Below, piece after piece: positions 53,986 to 64,000 of a stretch of DNA of 64,000 nucleotides. Below the pieces are notes generated by a model. The model was given only the letters and a program-made list of their open reading frames with translations. It had not been told where the DNA came from and made no database searches. The stretch comes from Septoria linicola (Eukaryota > Ascomycota > Dothideomycetes > Mycosphaerellales > Mycosphaerellaceae), in the NCBI GenBank assembly GCA_024114885.1, contig CP099420.1, positions 744,001 through 808,000 of the forward strand, written 5' to 3'. The position numbers and the translations under genes are program-made. Position 1 is the first letter of the stretch. Every line of letters begins with the position of its first letter.

Positions 53986-55229
53986 ATGGCACGAATTAAG
54001 GTCGCGCTGATAGGGCTTTCGCAGTCGGCAAAGACTTCTTGGGCAGCGTGCGCGCTTGCAATCCCTCTACATCCAGAAGCGTCAGCTAACATGACGCAGT
54101 GACGGCCATCTGCCTTACCTGCTTTCCGATCGTGGACGCTCGAAATACAGCATCGTGGCCCTCTTGAACTCGACACAAGACGCCGCTAAACGAGCCATAG
54201 GTTACTATGGTCTAGCTGCAGACACGAAAGCCTACAGCTCGCCTCATGAGCTAGCTGCTGATCCACAAATCGACCTCGTAGTCTGCGCGACTCGCGTAGA
54301 CGTCCACTACAGCACAATTCGACCTAGTATTGAGTCTGGCAAGGCAGTATTCGTTGAGTGGCCATTGGCGGAGAATGCCACGAGAGCAAGTGAACTTGCC
54401 GAGCTTGCCAAAATGAGTGGCTCTCGCACGATCATCGGGTTACAAGGACGAGTCGCTCCAGCAGTTGTCAAAGTGCGGGAGATCCTCCAGCAAGGAGATC
54501 TCGGTCGAGTCTTAAGCAGCTCTGTACAAGCCTACTCGCCGTGGAGTCAACGAGACACAATCTCGGAAGGCTTATCGTACTTTCTAGACAAGAAAGTTGG
54601 CGGAAATCCCATCACGATTGCGTTTGGACATATGATCGACTTCATCCACTCCGTTCTTGGCGAGTACGAGAGCAGCAATGCTCATACGCAGATTCAGCGG
54701 CCACTCAGGACAATCACCGACCAGAAGACTGCGTCAAAGCGACCATATAGATCAGACGTCCCAGATCTGCTGTCTCTTCATGGCACGCTTCGAAGATCCG
54801 ACATCGTCGCAGGCGGCGCGACACTAGTAAGCATGCCTGATACATGCTTGGCTGCAAAGCCAGACTAACACCAGACAGACAGCTACCTTCCGAGCAGGAC
54901 CTCCATTCCCAGGCACCCCACCATTCGTCTGGACAATCAACTGTGAGAATGGCGAGGTCCGAATCTCCAGTGAACGCGGTCCATTTCTGCAGGCTGAGGC
55001 AAGTGCACTGCCTGTTCCGATCGAGGCTCACTACCACGAGACAGATGAGGTCAAGATTGTGGAGTGGGGATGGGAGGACTGGCAGGAGGTATTGCCAGGT
55101 CGTGGCAGGAGTATCGCTAAGCTGTACGATTTGTACGCCGAGGGCAGACTGGAGGAGGAGTCTTGCGCCACTTTTGAATCGGCTATCGAGAGGCATAGGC
55201 AGCTGGATACGATCTTATATAGTGTCTGA
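53986..55229 (+). CDS. Gfo/Idh/MocA oxidoreductase, Gal80-like
   Basis: NAD(P)-binding protein of the Gfo/Idh/MocA family; the start (MARIKVALIGLSQSAKTSWA) is shared with fungal Gal80-like proteins. Exons 53986-54047, 54100-54826 and 54879-55229 (both introns 52 nt, the first with branch GCTAAC) give 379 residues. Splicing joins TSWAA to DGHLPYLLSDRGRSKYSIVA and later GGATL to TATFRAGPPFPG. Other features are VCATRVDVHY, VFVEWPLAENATRASELAEL (EWP in the place of the usual EKP), GLQGRVAPAV and GGNPITIAFGHMIDFIHSVL with the family His. The EKP lysine is replaced, so a regulatory, non-enzymatic role like Gal80 is possible. It converges with the Zn2Cys6 gene, 76 bp between stops. Confidence 0.87.
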
Positions 55230-55305
55230 AGATAGATGACTGCATCTAGCTAATGTATTTATCAGAGCTAGGTACTTTCATAAAGCAAGGCTTCACACTT
55301 GCTGC

Positions 55306-56853
55306 CTACATCAAGACTCCTTGCAGCTCACCCGCTCGATCTGGATTACACACGACATAGCTGTCCCACAGACTATTCACCTGGCTCACAACCGTCGCAA
55401 ACCACACAGATTTGCTCTGGCTGAATCTCTGCCAGAACTGGTCAGCGATGACCGCAGGACTGGCAATGTATAGGGCCCCAGCGCACTTGTGTCGGTCCTG
55501 CATGATCCAGGCTATCATGCGGGCCATTTCGTCTGCAGCGATGGCGGCTCGTTGTAAGGGGTTTTCGAGCGGGAGGTCGAGCTTGGTCAAGAGATCTGCT
55601 CTGAGCTTGGGGAGTCCAGCGACGATGTCTGGTGTACCCGGTGGAGCTGACACGACGGCGTGGTACTGGCTCAAGATGATGACAAGCATGTTGAAGAGAA
55701 TCATGGCGTAGCTGTGGTGCATTCGCTGGAAAGAGAGCTGAGTCTGTTCCGGCTCGAGTGGTATGATAGATGTCAGCTTGGGATCGTACACCCATACTTG
55801 AACGCTGCCTCTGATCTCTGCGTCGACTGCTTCCCTCCATCGCTGGAGTTCGAGTATCATGTCATCAATTCCGGCCTGGAATTGTGCGTCGTAGGAGACT
55901 CTGAACTTTGAAGGCATCGTCCGCTGCCGCTGCCTGCAGCTTGTCAAAGAGGACACGGAGGTTTGGCAGCCTGGTGTAGACGTCGAGAAGCGTTTGCACA
56001 ACGTCCTTCTCGCAGTCCTGCCAGGGAATGGTCTTCCATGACTCTTGGTTAAAGATCACTGGTATACGCTTTATGGACGACGCTGCTATCATTATCCAGC
56101 GGTTGTTCTCAAGCAGGCGACGCATTCTTGGTTCTCGGAAAGCTTCCGGTCCGATAGCACGACATAGTTGTGTCAATGCTTCGGCGTGAATCATCCATTG
56201 TAGACCTGCTCCTGGCAGAACTGTGTCAGACAGACGCATGAGTGCAATAGCAGCTACGAGGTCGCCTGACTTCGTATTGATCTTACTCTCCAAGGCTGTG
56301 CGTAGGTTCGCCAAGCTTTGTCCTCTGACACTATAGCCCTGAGACAACACCACTGCGTCCTTGTTCACTGCACCCCAGTATATTGCAGCCATGCCTCGAA
56401 GACAGTTGTACGTGAGTGAGGTAGTCGATTGTGCAAATTCGAGCTCCGTTCGTACGGTGAGCGAACTGCCTGGAATTCCTGCTTGAACAGCAGCGTTGGC
56501 TCCACTAACACATTGTGTAACAAGGAGAAAATCCTGACATCTTCGTAATCGGCGACTCTGAAGTCCGAGATAGATTCGAAGCCTGGCGAAGGCTGTCGCG
56601 CTGATGGCACGGTGTAGCCTAGGGGCATCTTCATTCGTTGCCTGTGTGACTGAGTAATGATCTGCTGCTGCTTTGGACCATTTGGCAATTCAGGATATTC
56701 ACATTGAATGTTCAATCTCAAGCAATGCCCACACGATGGCTTTCCCTCGGCGCATTTCCGCTTGCGCAGCTTGCAGTGTACGCAGCCTCCACGCGGGCGC
56801 AGTTTGATTCTGCTGGGAAGGTTCTGCCCCGTGCCATCAGATTGGCTTGCCAT
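55306..56853 (-). CDS. Zn2Cys6 fungal transcription factor, frame interrupted twice
   Basis: The N-terminus has the binuclear zinc cluster GGCVHCKLRKRKCAEGKPSC...C (Cx2Cx6Cx6Cx2Cx6C), the DNA-binding domain, starting near residue 24. The next parts match a fungal-specific regulatory domain: FRVADYEDVRIFSLLHN, then, in another frame, CLRGMAAIYWGAVNKDAVVL and MRLSDTVLPGAGLQWMIHAE, and then, back in the first frame, AQFQAGIDDMILELQRWREA to the end. The changes lie near 56430-56500 and 55895-55925. A possible 56-nt intron with a poor GTTACA donor might explain the first. For the second I find no intron of normal size. Two compensating indels, or base errors, are alternatives. It is probably a regulator of nearby metabolism; the target is unknown. 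Confidence 0.7.
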
Positions 56854-57227
56854 GAAAGCAAAATAAGAGTATAGAGCCTTGTATCAGCTCCGCTGTGTTT
56901 GGAGACGAGATCATTTTCGCAAGCAGGATGCATAGGATCGCGCCTATGAGCTCCGCACCTGCGTATTGGAGGCGTCACCGATCTGGACGAAGGCGGCAGG
57001 ACACAAGTCCTGGCTTCACCGCGGTTGCTTCGCCTCAGCACGCATTGCCGACTGTCACCTGCAAAGTAGCGCTCGAGCTATCGACACTGTGTGTCGGCAA
57101 TGTAGTCACCAATGTTCGACGATGCGACTGCGTCGCAGTCATCGGTGTCTGAATGAAGGGCAGGAATTTGTCAGAAGAGGTCGGCGATTGATAAGATTTC
57201 TCGTTGAGAAGTGAAGCTCTTATTTAC
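56854..57227. other. Intergenic region upstream of the Zn2Cys6 gene
   Basis: About 370 bases that should hold the promoter of the Zn2Cys6 gene. The last 60 bases before the element at 57228 are similar, in inverted orientation, to the 60 bases after it. Confidence 0.4.
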
Positions 57228-57675
57228 GGATTGCAGTATTAATGTACCCGGGTGCCGGAAGCAGCCGCAGAACTTCAGAATAAACTCATCTTGCTCGATT
57301 TGGCGCTGTTTCTGGCTTTTGCCACGTCGCTCGCGTGTGACTGGTCTATCTGGAACTGTAGATGGCTGCGGAGACGACACGAGGGGATTTCTACGAGTAG
57401 AGGGCATAATAGGCAGATATTCCTAACATTTACAGTAGTAGGCCACCAAAGGCGACGGGAGGGCTTCCCAGCCCTAGATTACGTGTACCCGGCGTACGAC
57501 AACAACAACACCTCGCCGCGCGACGACGAGCTCGAATTAGACGGTCACAATCACTCCCTAGAGTCTACACAGCAAGGAGAGCGATATGTGAGTTAGTATG
57601 CGAAACTTGGTGAGCATCAGACAAATCATCTCTCGAGAAGAGATGGTGCAGGGTGGGTACATTAATACTGCAATC
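57228..57675. mobile_element. MITE-like element with 22-bp perfect terminal inverted repeats
   Basis: The left end reads GGATTGCAGTATTAATGTAC plus CC (57228-57249). The right end (57654-57675) is its exact reverse complement. Weaker inverted similarity extends about 40-60 bp further outward (for example ACTTCTCAACGAGAAATC against ACTGCTCGGACTCGGAAATT), so the true ends may lie at about 57170 and 57735. The 448-bp inner segment has no transposase. A non-autonomous DNA transposon of the Tc1/mariner-Fot1 or a similar class is likely. The target-site duplication was not identified with certainty. Confidence 0.65.
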
Positions 57676-58058
57676 CACAGTAGCTCAATTTGACTGCTCG
57701 GACTCGGAAATTTTCCTATGGCTGAGCACGACTTTGATTAGAGCACTCGTGCATTGGCAACAGTACCATCGCAGCCTTATGTCCGCTCTGCCATTTATTT
57801 CCGCACGGAAATACATACATGATGCGGGCTATCACCAGTACAGCTTGCCATTAGTTTGCAAGTGCATGTGGTGCGGCAGCTGGACAGCGGCGTCTGCAGC
57901 CATCTTGCGCCTCTGCAATTCTCCTCCGGATGGCGTATGTTTCACTTGTGGTTTGTCTTGTGTTCTAGACGACCGAATCGATTCTTCTCTCGCTGCCGCC
58001 AGATTAGCGATGTTTGGCATAGGAAGGCCTTTCGGTTCGTCTCTACCAGGACTTTCAA
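57676..58058. other. Intergenic region, no supported gene
   Basis: About 380 bases. The plus-strand frame running through it has no ATG at a sensible place and includes the outer part of the inverted repeat. A minus-strand frame (57832-58146) may be a downstream exon of the next gene but could not be joined by a normal intron. Confidence 0.3.
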
Positions 58059-58352
58059 TCATAGCCGCTGTACGCCGTTTAACATTTCCTTCAGTCTCTT
58101 TGCTGGTGGCGATTGTGTTCTGGTAACACCGAGACCTGTGGCCCATTGATAGCTTGGAGAATCGCTCGCAGCTCTGGGGTGCTTCTGAAGATCAGAGCAA
58201 ACCCCCTGCTCTTCGCTGAGATCTGTAGATATTGGTTCGTGAGCTGCCCTGCAGAATGCTGGCGGCTGCGCACGCAGAGCTTGTGAACACATCTGATGTG
58301 TTACACTCGTATGGCCACATTGTGCCCAGGTGATCAAGTTCCAGACACACAT
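58059..58352 (-). CDS. Small Cys/His-rich hypothetical protein
   Basis: A 97-codon frame starts MCVWNLITWAQCGHTSVTHQ and has Cys and His residues spaced like a small metal-binding protein (CGHTSVTHQMC, FCRAAH, GVCSDL). I do not recognise the family with certainty. The adjacent minus-strand frame, ATSKETEGNVKRRTAAM to PLPMPNIANL-like text, could be the true C-terminal exon, but the only GT-AG pairs between them are under 35 nt apart. Treat the 3' part as unresolved. The frame also extends upstream of the chosen ATG; the ATG at 58352 was preferred because the Cys/His part follows directly. Confidence 0.4.
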   Translation of the reverse strand: MCVWNLITWAQCGHTSVTHQMCSQALRAQPPAFCRAAHEPISTDLSEEQGVCSDLQKHPRAASDSPSYQWATGLGVTRTQSPPAKRLKEMLNGVQRL

Positions 58353-59448
58353 GGCTTTCTTCGGGTCAACAGGAGTTGAACGTAGAAGAGAGGTCCTGGA
58401 AGTGAGGTAAAATGGTCGTCCTGCACGCACTGACTCGCCGCCTACCAAAGGAGGAAATATATAGCAAAAGCTTTCTGGCATAGTCCCAGGTCTGCCCGCT
58501 TCTTTTAATACATTGATGAAAACTCCTGGTCCATCTCACTTCTTGGACTCATGCAAGCACGGGTCGTGTACAGAGATGGCCAATCAGAGCCGAAAAGTAA
58601 CATTTCTGCAACGGCGTTGTGCCTGCCCAGCGTGTATACCAGCATCTTGTGCCTGGTTCCACTCTCCACAGCCTTGCCGTATCTGGTATCTGTGAACACG
58701 AGTTTGTGCAGCACGCAATGCGATTTGATTCGTGGAAAGAATGCAGATCAAGTCCGGGGCATTTGATTGGCTGTGACATCGATGAAGCTTAGGGTTGCTT
58801 GGGGTAAGGACGACGACATACATTTTGTCGACATCACGGTTTCTGAAGCGGCAGGTCTGTTTAAATTAGTATCAGAATAATGTTTGTAGAGTTTGACTCG
58901 CTTCGGCCTCGATTTGATGTCAGAGACAGCATTTTTCGAATTAGCTAAATCGTTGAAAAGTCGAAGTTCGAGAATGTGACCGCCGACTCAAAAAGAACTA
59001 TAAGCATCCTTTGAAGAGATATAGGATCAATCGACTCACCGAGCGCATGATCAATTCATAGCCATATTTGACCTCAATACAAGAAACATGACACCACATA
59101 GCTTGTGGAATATATTTAGCCATCGATCGATGTTCAGCCTTGTGCACCGTACTGCGGGCTGACCACTTGATTTGACCGCAAAGTCAGCACCGCTCAACAC
59201 AGTGCAAGATCTCACGTGACCTTTCCCGTGGCGTCCTCATCCGGCAAGTATCAATCCTTTATAGATGTGCAACCTTGATGTCGGAGGCACTCGGTAGGTA
59301 TCTCTTTACGGTGAGCTGAGATTGATGGGTCGGGCGTCAAAGTCGCGTCGTCGCCCGTCAAACGACGCTCGGACGCGGATGCATAAAAAGTCTGCGCCCC
59401 TTCCGCAGAACATTAACGACAACAACATCGTCACGATATACCACGATA
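58353..59448. promoter_or_regulatory. 1.1-kb intergenic region with the SPOUT-gene promoter
   Basis: A full E-box TCACGTGA lies at 59212-59219, about 230 bp before the methyltransferase start. A TATA-like GCATAAAAAG lies at about 59381, 60-70 bp before it. The part near 58860-59040 is relatively AT-rich. No gene was recognised. Confidence 0.45.
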
Positions 59449-60620
59449 ATGCCTAGTCACAAATCAAAGGTATACCGAGCACTCACTAGAGATTGGAATC
59501 ATTACTGACACTCGGACCAGAAGCGAAAGGTCGACGACAGCTTCGAAGCTGGACCAGATACCACACGACCCTCTGCAGTCTTCAAGCCAGCCGGTAGCCG
59601 CAAGTACACGCTGAGTTTGGCACTTCCAGGCAGCATCATTGCAAAGTATGTAGAGAAATGCCGTACATATAGGTGGTGAAAGGTGCTGGGTGGTAGTCTC
59701 GTTACACATACTAATGAGATCTCTGCAGTGCTCTGACACACGATCAAAAGACCAGCCTGGTTGGCCAAATTGCGCGAGCTTGTGCTGTCTTTTGTGTCGA
59801 TGAAGTTGTTGTATTCGACGATGGCCAGGCAGAGATTCGTGCTCCAGAACATGGAGGCTATACTGCGTTTGCTGATCCCAACTTCTTCCTCTACCATGTG
59901 TTGACTTACCTGGAAACGCCCCCGAACCTTCGCAAGTCCCTCTTCCCAATGCACCCAGATCTTCGTACTGCAGGAGCTCTGCCGAGCTTGGATATGCCTC
60001 ACCATCTGAGAAGCGAAGAGTGGTGCGAGTATCGAGAAGGCATCGCTGTCCAGCCTGGCAAAGGCAAGAACCCGCAGACCCTGGTCGATTGTGGATTGCC
60101 ACAGCGAGTCGCGATTGCTGGTGCCATTGAGCCCAACACACGAGTCACAGTCAAGCTCGGTGACACGTTACTGGACGGCTACACCATTGCAGGTGAAGCA
60201 GTCGCGCCAGAGACACCTCGAGAGGAAGCTGGCTACTACTGGGGATACGGTGTTCGACAAGCATCATCGCTCGGATCTGTGTTCACTGAATGTCCATTTG
60301 ATGGAGGCTACGACCTAAGTATAGGCACTAGCGAGCGCGGCAAGCCACTAAAAACTATTCTCGATAAGTCCTCGCCTACATATGTGGAGCCGACCTGGAA
60401 TCACCTCATTGTCGTGTTCGGAGGAGTATCCGGGCTCGAGGCTGCACTGAAGGCCGATCACGAGCTGCAAGCTGCTGGCGTTAGTCAAGCAGAGGAACTC
60501 TTTGACTCGTGGATCAATCTTGTGCCAAACCAAGGCTCAAGGACTATCAGAACGGAAGAAGCGGTTTGGGTGGGCTTGACTGGGCTACGAGAAGCCGTAG
60601 AGCTAAGAAGTCAGCATTGA
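59449..60620 (+). CDS. SPOUT-family RNA methyltransferase (C9orf114/SPOUT1-like)
   Basis: Putative SAM-dependent RNA methyltransferase of the DUF171/SPOUT1 family. Exons 59449-59469 (21 nt, MPSHKSK), 59521-59645 and 59729-60620 (introns 51 and 83 nt) give 345 residues. The first residues and KRKVDDSF are basic, a possible nuclear/nucleolar signal. The catalytic fold is visible: YTLSLALPGSIIANALTH, LVGQIARACAVFCVDEVVVF, YHVLTYLETPPNLRKSLFPM, LRTAGALPSLDMPHHLRSEE, and near the C-terminus LIVVFGGVSGLEAAL and NLVPNQGSRTIRTEEA. The last two are the SAM-binding knot of this family. The first start is the only ATG that precedes the basic stretch. The target RNA is unknown. Confidence 0.88.
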
Positions 60621-62732
60621 GTTCAAGGTGCAAGCCATATGGATTTCCTCGCCAAAGATGGACGCGACATGCAGCGACAAGATATGCGCTCCAAGTTCCG
60701 CCCCTCCTTGAGCTTCGGGTCAATGCTGCATGACAGCTACGAAGTCTAGGCCCACTGAGAGCACGTTCACGCGCAGAGATTACGAGACAGAGCGTGATAA
60801 CCTTCGAGCCAACATATCAGGCTAATATGCAACGAATGTAGGGCTGCAGCTGCCTTATGACCTGCATGAGACATGTCTGCGGTTAAACAGACTCAGGTAC
60901 GACTACGACTCCTTGATTAGTGGTCTGTCTACTATGTGCCACGCAAGATACAGCGCATGTGCTATGCGTGTACGTACCTTGGGCAATGCGCATGCCGATC
61001 CCGACCGGTGAGGATGTGCATACAATCACACAGCTCGTGCTCGGGCGCACCAGGTTTCGCGAAATAGGCTGGGAAGTGTGGACAACGAGCTCAATCTTTT
61101 CCTGGGAAGGACACTGAGGAGAGGCATTCTCTCTCAAGCATTGCAATTCAAAGTGAAGCATTAAAGTACGGTGAAAGCTGTATTGGATCGGATAGCTTTA
61201 GCCCCTAGTCACAACCCAAAGCAATCGGGCCTGGCTGTTTGTTGGAATTACCTCTCGGCCTACCCTGCGCTGTCGCACGGCAAGATTGGACCGCCCTCCT
61301 GCTTTCCACGGAGACATTGCTGCGGCTGACAGCTTTGAACCCGGAGGCGTGCATATGCACGCTTCGATCCATCCAATCATAGCACTTGGCGATCAACACT
61401 ACGACCCTGTTCGACCCGCCACGCCGTCTTCCTCCTCAAGGCTTCTGTCCTCTTGGCAAGATCTTGTCTGTATACATTCAACACAAAGTCAGCGGGGCAG
61501 GCTGGAGATCACTAGCTTTGTGAGCGCCGGCATGGCTTCGTGTGATCACAGCGCAATTTGGTGCACATGGCTTACCTGCCATGTCTCTAGAAGTGTCGTG
61601 CGCAGTATGGTACACGATATGGTGCTTGCGCATCCTGGACAAAGCTACCCACTATCTGGAACATTTACCCTATCCTTGGCGAGATGCACGGCTGCAGACA
61701 GCTGACAGCACGTCAGGACGCCGAAATGTCATCGTGTCGCCGCGTCTCCATTGCTTCTAGTGGACTTAGCTACTCGATGCCGCGGGTCCTCCATTTAGCG
61801 ATACGGTCTTCTCCGCGAGATCGCACAGCCTCTGCGCCAGAGCTGAGCCCTACTTGGGTCCAAAAGTGAAGATGTGGTTAAGATTCAGCTGCATGGATTT
61901 AGCTCCACGGCAGCGCGGGAGCGTACAGCGAGCTGAAGCACTAGCGCACTTCTTGCCGCAGCGGCCGATCGCTCGACTCAGGAACCAACGTGCACACATG
62001 GACAGCATCATTGAAGTATGCTGCTTGCTGAGATGGCGTACGTCTCCAGCACTCAGCATGCGACCCTATCGCGTCAGGGAAAATTCCGCGATAACCGCAT
62101 ACCACAAGCACTATGCGCTCTCGTGAGACGAGAAGCCGAAGTATGGTCACAATGAGCCGGAAAGTCTGCGACTTCGGTCAGGACTTTACTATGTCACTCA
62201 GCGTATTCGGACTCAATATGACTTATCGCCGAAGCCGAAACATAGAAAGCTCGCCAAGCCCCAGCAATGCTTCGTTCTGGGCACACCGCGTTGCTGCCCC
62301 TCAGGAGTGGCTTTGTTCTACCTTAACGCCAGCTGCAGGAGCACTATACTGCTTTCGCGACCCGCTGGCCGAAGGATTAGAACCTGCACGGTGTCGTGTA
62401 GACCAACGATGTGACTCCGTCAAAGCCGCCCGTGCCTGCTGTCGATGTAGCTTACCTGTGATCCACAAGTTACCAGCATGTGCTTTCGGGCAACTCAAGC
62501 TACTTTGGTCACCATCGGGTCCTAATCTTGCGGCCGAGCACGCTGCATCCTCTCAGCTATCAACGCCCTACACGAAGCTTGTACTTCTATATTGCTCTCG
62601 CATTCGCAACCTGCTGCCTGATCCCATCCTGGCACAAGAACGCGCACGTTGTTCAGACACATCTCGCAGCCCGGCCTTTCAAGCTCAACATTAAAATCAC
62701 ATAGCTGAATTGTCAGAACATCAGAACACGTT
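60621..62732. other. 2.1-kb intergenic region, no supported gene
   Basis: It lies between the SPOUT gene and the bZIP gene. A 193-codon frame at 62113-62694 has no domain and ends 38 bp before the bZIP start; it is more likely chance. The last part is the bZIP leader and promoter. Confidence 0.35.
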
Positions 62733-63784
62733 ATGGAGGCTATGAGCTACAGCTACTTCTCGACGGCGCCACAACCATTCCAATACGTGGATTATGATGC
62801 CGACAATGGAATGCTGCCAAAGGATGGAGTCGGAGTCACGCCAGTAAGTGCATGTTCAGAGAATCGGATCGGACTTTAGCTGATAGATATCATCAGAGCT
62901 TCGACGCTGCAGACGTGAGCACTTTCGCTCTCGGATCTTACGATTTCAACCCTTTCGATGCGACCAATGCCAGCGATATGAGCCCCCAGCTTCACCACAC
63001 AGGTTCTGTTTCTCCTCGGGCGCATCACTTGCCTCCATTCAAGAGTGGTTCGGTGGACAGTGGCATTGCTTTAGATCTCGATCACGAGCGTTCAAGGAGG
63101 AATAGCAGCGAAGAGAAGGAGAACTTGACACCCGCGCAATCGAGAAGAAAAGCACAAAACCGAGCAGCGTAAGCTCATCCCATGCGTCTGCTAGCTCAAA
63201 GCAAGATGCTAACATTGACTCTTCTTAGACAACGCGCTTTCCGGGAACGAAAAGAAAGGCATGTGCGAGATCTCGAAGCGAAACTCACTCTCCTCACAAC
63301 AACGACTTCATCGCTACAATCTGACAATGAGCGGTTAAAGCTTTTGCTTCAACGAGCACAAACCGAGAACGAAATACTCCGAGCCAATGCAGCCTCTTCG
63401 CGTACGCGACAACGTCATATCCTCGGATTTGTGGACGACCCCAGCTTACTGACTGCACTGCGACAATCACACTCATCGCCCTCGGCCGAAGAGCAACAGC
63501 TAAAGCCGATCAAGCTTGCCGACGGCCTACTCTCTACTGAGCCAAGCTCTCCACAATTCCCTCTCTCTCCAGGCAGCGATAGTCACCTCCTTTCTGCAAG
63601 CGCAACATGGAACCTATTGCAATCACATCCATCATATCGATCGGGAGCTATGGACATCAGTGAAGTGTGCAAGCGGATCAAGAAGCTCGCACGCTGCGAA
63701 GGCATGGGACCCATGTTCGATGAGGAGGAGGTCAAGAAAGTGATAGAGAAAGTTGGCAAGAGTGGTGCAGAGGATTGCATATGA
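62733..63784 (+). CDS. Yap/AP-1-type bZIP transcription factor
   Basis: Exons 62733-62843, 62897-63168 and 63229-63784 (introns 53 and 60 nt) give 312 residues. The basic region and leucine zipper span exons 2 and 3: QSRRKAQNRAAQRAFRERKE then RHVRDLEAKLTLLTTTTSSL (about residues 117-160). The QNRAAQRAFRERK signature is diagnostic for the fungal Yap family, which responds to oxidative and metal stress. A Ser/Pro-rich middle part follows. The C-terminus has MDISEVCKRIKKLARCEGMG and ends with a second Cys (EDCI), but not the canonical pair of cysteine-rich domains of Yap1. It is probably a shorter Yap relative (such as KapC or Fcr3). The N-terminal exon (MEAMSYSYFSTAPQPFQYVD) is Tyr-rich. Target genes are unknown. 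Confidence 0.9.
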
Positions 63785-64000
63785 TCCTGCGTTGCCATGT
63801 AGCTGTTGGAACAGAACAGAAAAGCTGCATGAGTGCAGCAGGTCGTTTCAGTTTCGAAGGGACTGGCTACTGAGAGCTTGATGGCAGGACGATAGGCGAG
63901 AGAATGGAAGATTGAACGATACCCGGCAGATTGCCAGATTGTGGGATTGATATAGCGAGGAGTCTGGTAAACCAAGATGAAAGGAGGCAGGGACCGGAAA
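63785..64000. other. 3' region of the bZIP gene to the window end
   Basis: About 216 bases, probably the 3' untranslated region and the start of the next intergenic space. Nothing further was recognised. Confidence 0.4.

Noticed and set aside
37164..56853. Explaining all frame breaks at once by poor sequence quality
   Set aside because: The conserved genes in between (Spc19, CCCH, septin, Gfo/Idh/MocA) are intact across many exons, so breaks seem concentrated in accessory genes; single errors remain possible at each place.
57653..58126. Plus-strand frame starting GTLILQS
   Set aside because: It starts with GTG within the inverted repeat, and the similar GTLILQS on the left side is only the other arm of the inverted repeat read on the minus strand.
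62113..62694. 193-codon frame upstream of the bZIP gene
   Set aside because: It starts with ATG but has no domain, no family resemblance and an odd composition; it ends 38 bp before the bZIP start, where the leader should be.
1..64000. tRNA or rRNA genes
   Set aside because: I looked for B-box-like GGTTCGA strings and for conserved rRNA stretches and found none that fits; a covariance-model search would be decisive and could not be run.

Overview
The window looks like nuclear DNA of a filamentous ascomycete. Most genes carry short GT-AG introns (47-87 nt), several with a recognisable CTAAC-type branch site. The gene content is fungal: DASH subunit Spc19, a septin-type GTPase, a SUR7/PalI protein, Zn2Cys6 and Yap-type bZIP regulators, Mba1 and a Rogdi/Rav2 homologue. 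AT-rich repeat relics look mutated by repeat-induced point mutation (RIP). A dothideomycete (Mycosphaerella-like) is my guess from overall style only; no marker gene proves it.

Layout. 0-12.5 kb is a dense housekeeping block: a 5'-truncated zinc-knuckle protein, an aldehyde dehydrogenase, an Mba1-type mitochondrial ribosome receptor, an M20 amidohydrolase, a Gemin2/Brr1-like snRNP factor, a coiled-coil protein and a seven-exon Hsp70-like ATPase. 12.5-15.5 kb holds decayed, repeated coding relics and an AT-rich mobile-element relic (copy A). 15.7-25.4 kb carries a small cysteine-rich secreted protein, a SUR7-family membrane protein, Rogdi/Rav2, a siroheme-pathway enzyme, a D-2-hydroxyacid dehydrogenase, a probable GPI-anchored protein and a secreted YGRDP-repeat protein. 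This block ends at a second, inverted copy of the relic (copy B, 26.0-27.1 kb), which contains a 67-68 bp minisatellite. 27.3-35.4 kb holds a pyruvate-decarboxylase-like enzyme, a frameshifted NmrA-like reductase, ATP sulfurylase and PAPS reductase. With the siroheme enzyme, three steps of sulfate assimilation lie within about 16 kb.

37-46 kb is an accessory, degenerating zone: a frameshifted NACHT NTPase, three diverged copies of an unknown domain (one joined to an F-box-like module), minus-strand open frames broken by TAG/TGA codons, and a broken TRK potassium-transporter gene. 46.6-52.8 kb returns to conserved genes (Spc19, a CCCH zinc-finger protein, a divergent septin). 54-56.9 kb has a Gal80-like Gfo/Idh/MocA oxidoreductase convergent with a Zn2Cys6 regulator whose reading frame changes twice. 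At 57.2-57.7 kb there is a short element with 22-bp perfect inverted ends (MITE-like). The right end carries a SPOUT methyltransferase and a Yap-type bZIP factor.

I did not find CRISPR arrays, rRNA or convincing tRNA genes. The strongest second-look items are the inverted RIP-type relics flanking the secreted-protein block, the decaying NACHT/duplicated-domain locus, the MITE-like element, and the loose sulfur-assimilation grouping. I could not identify a wholly new system with confidence.
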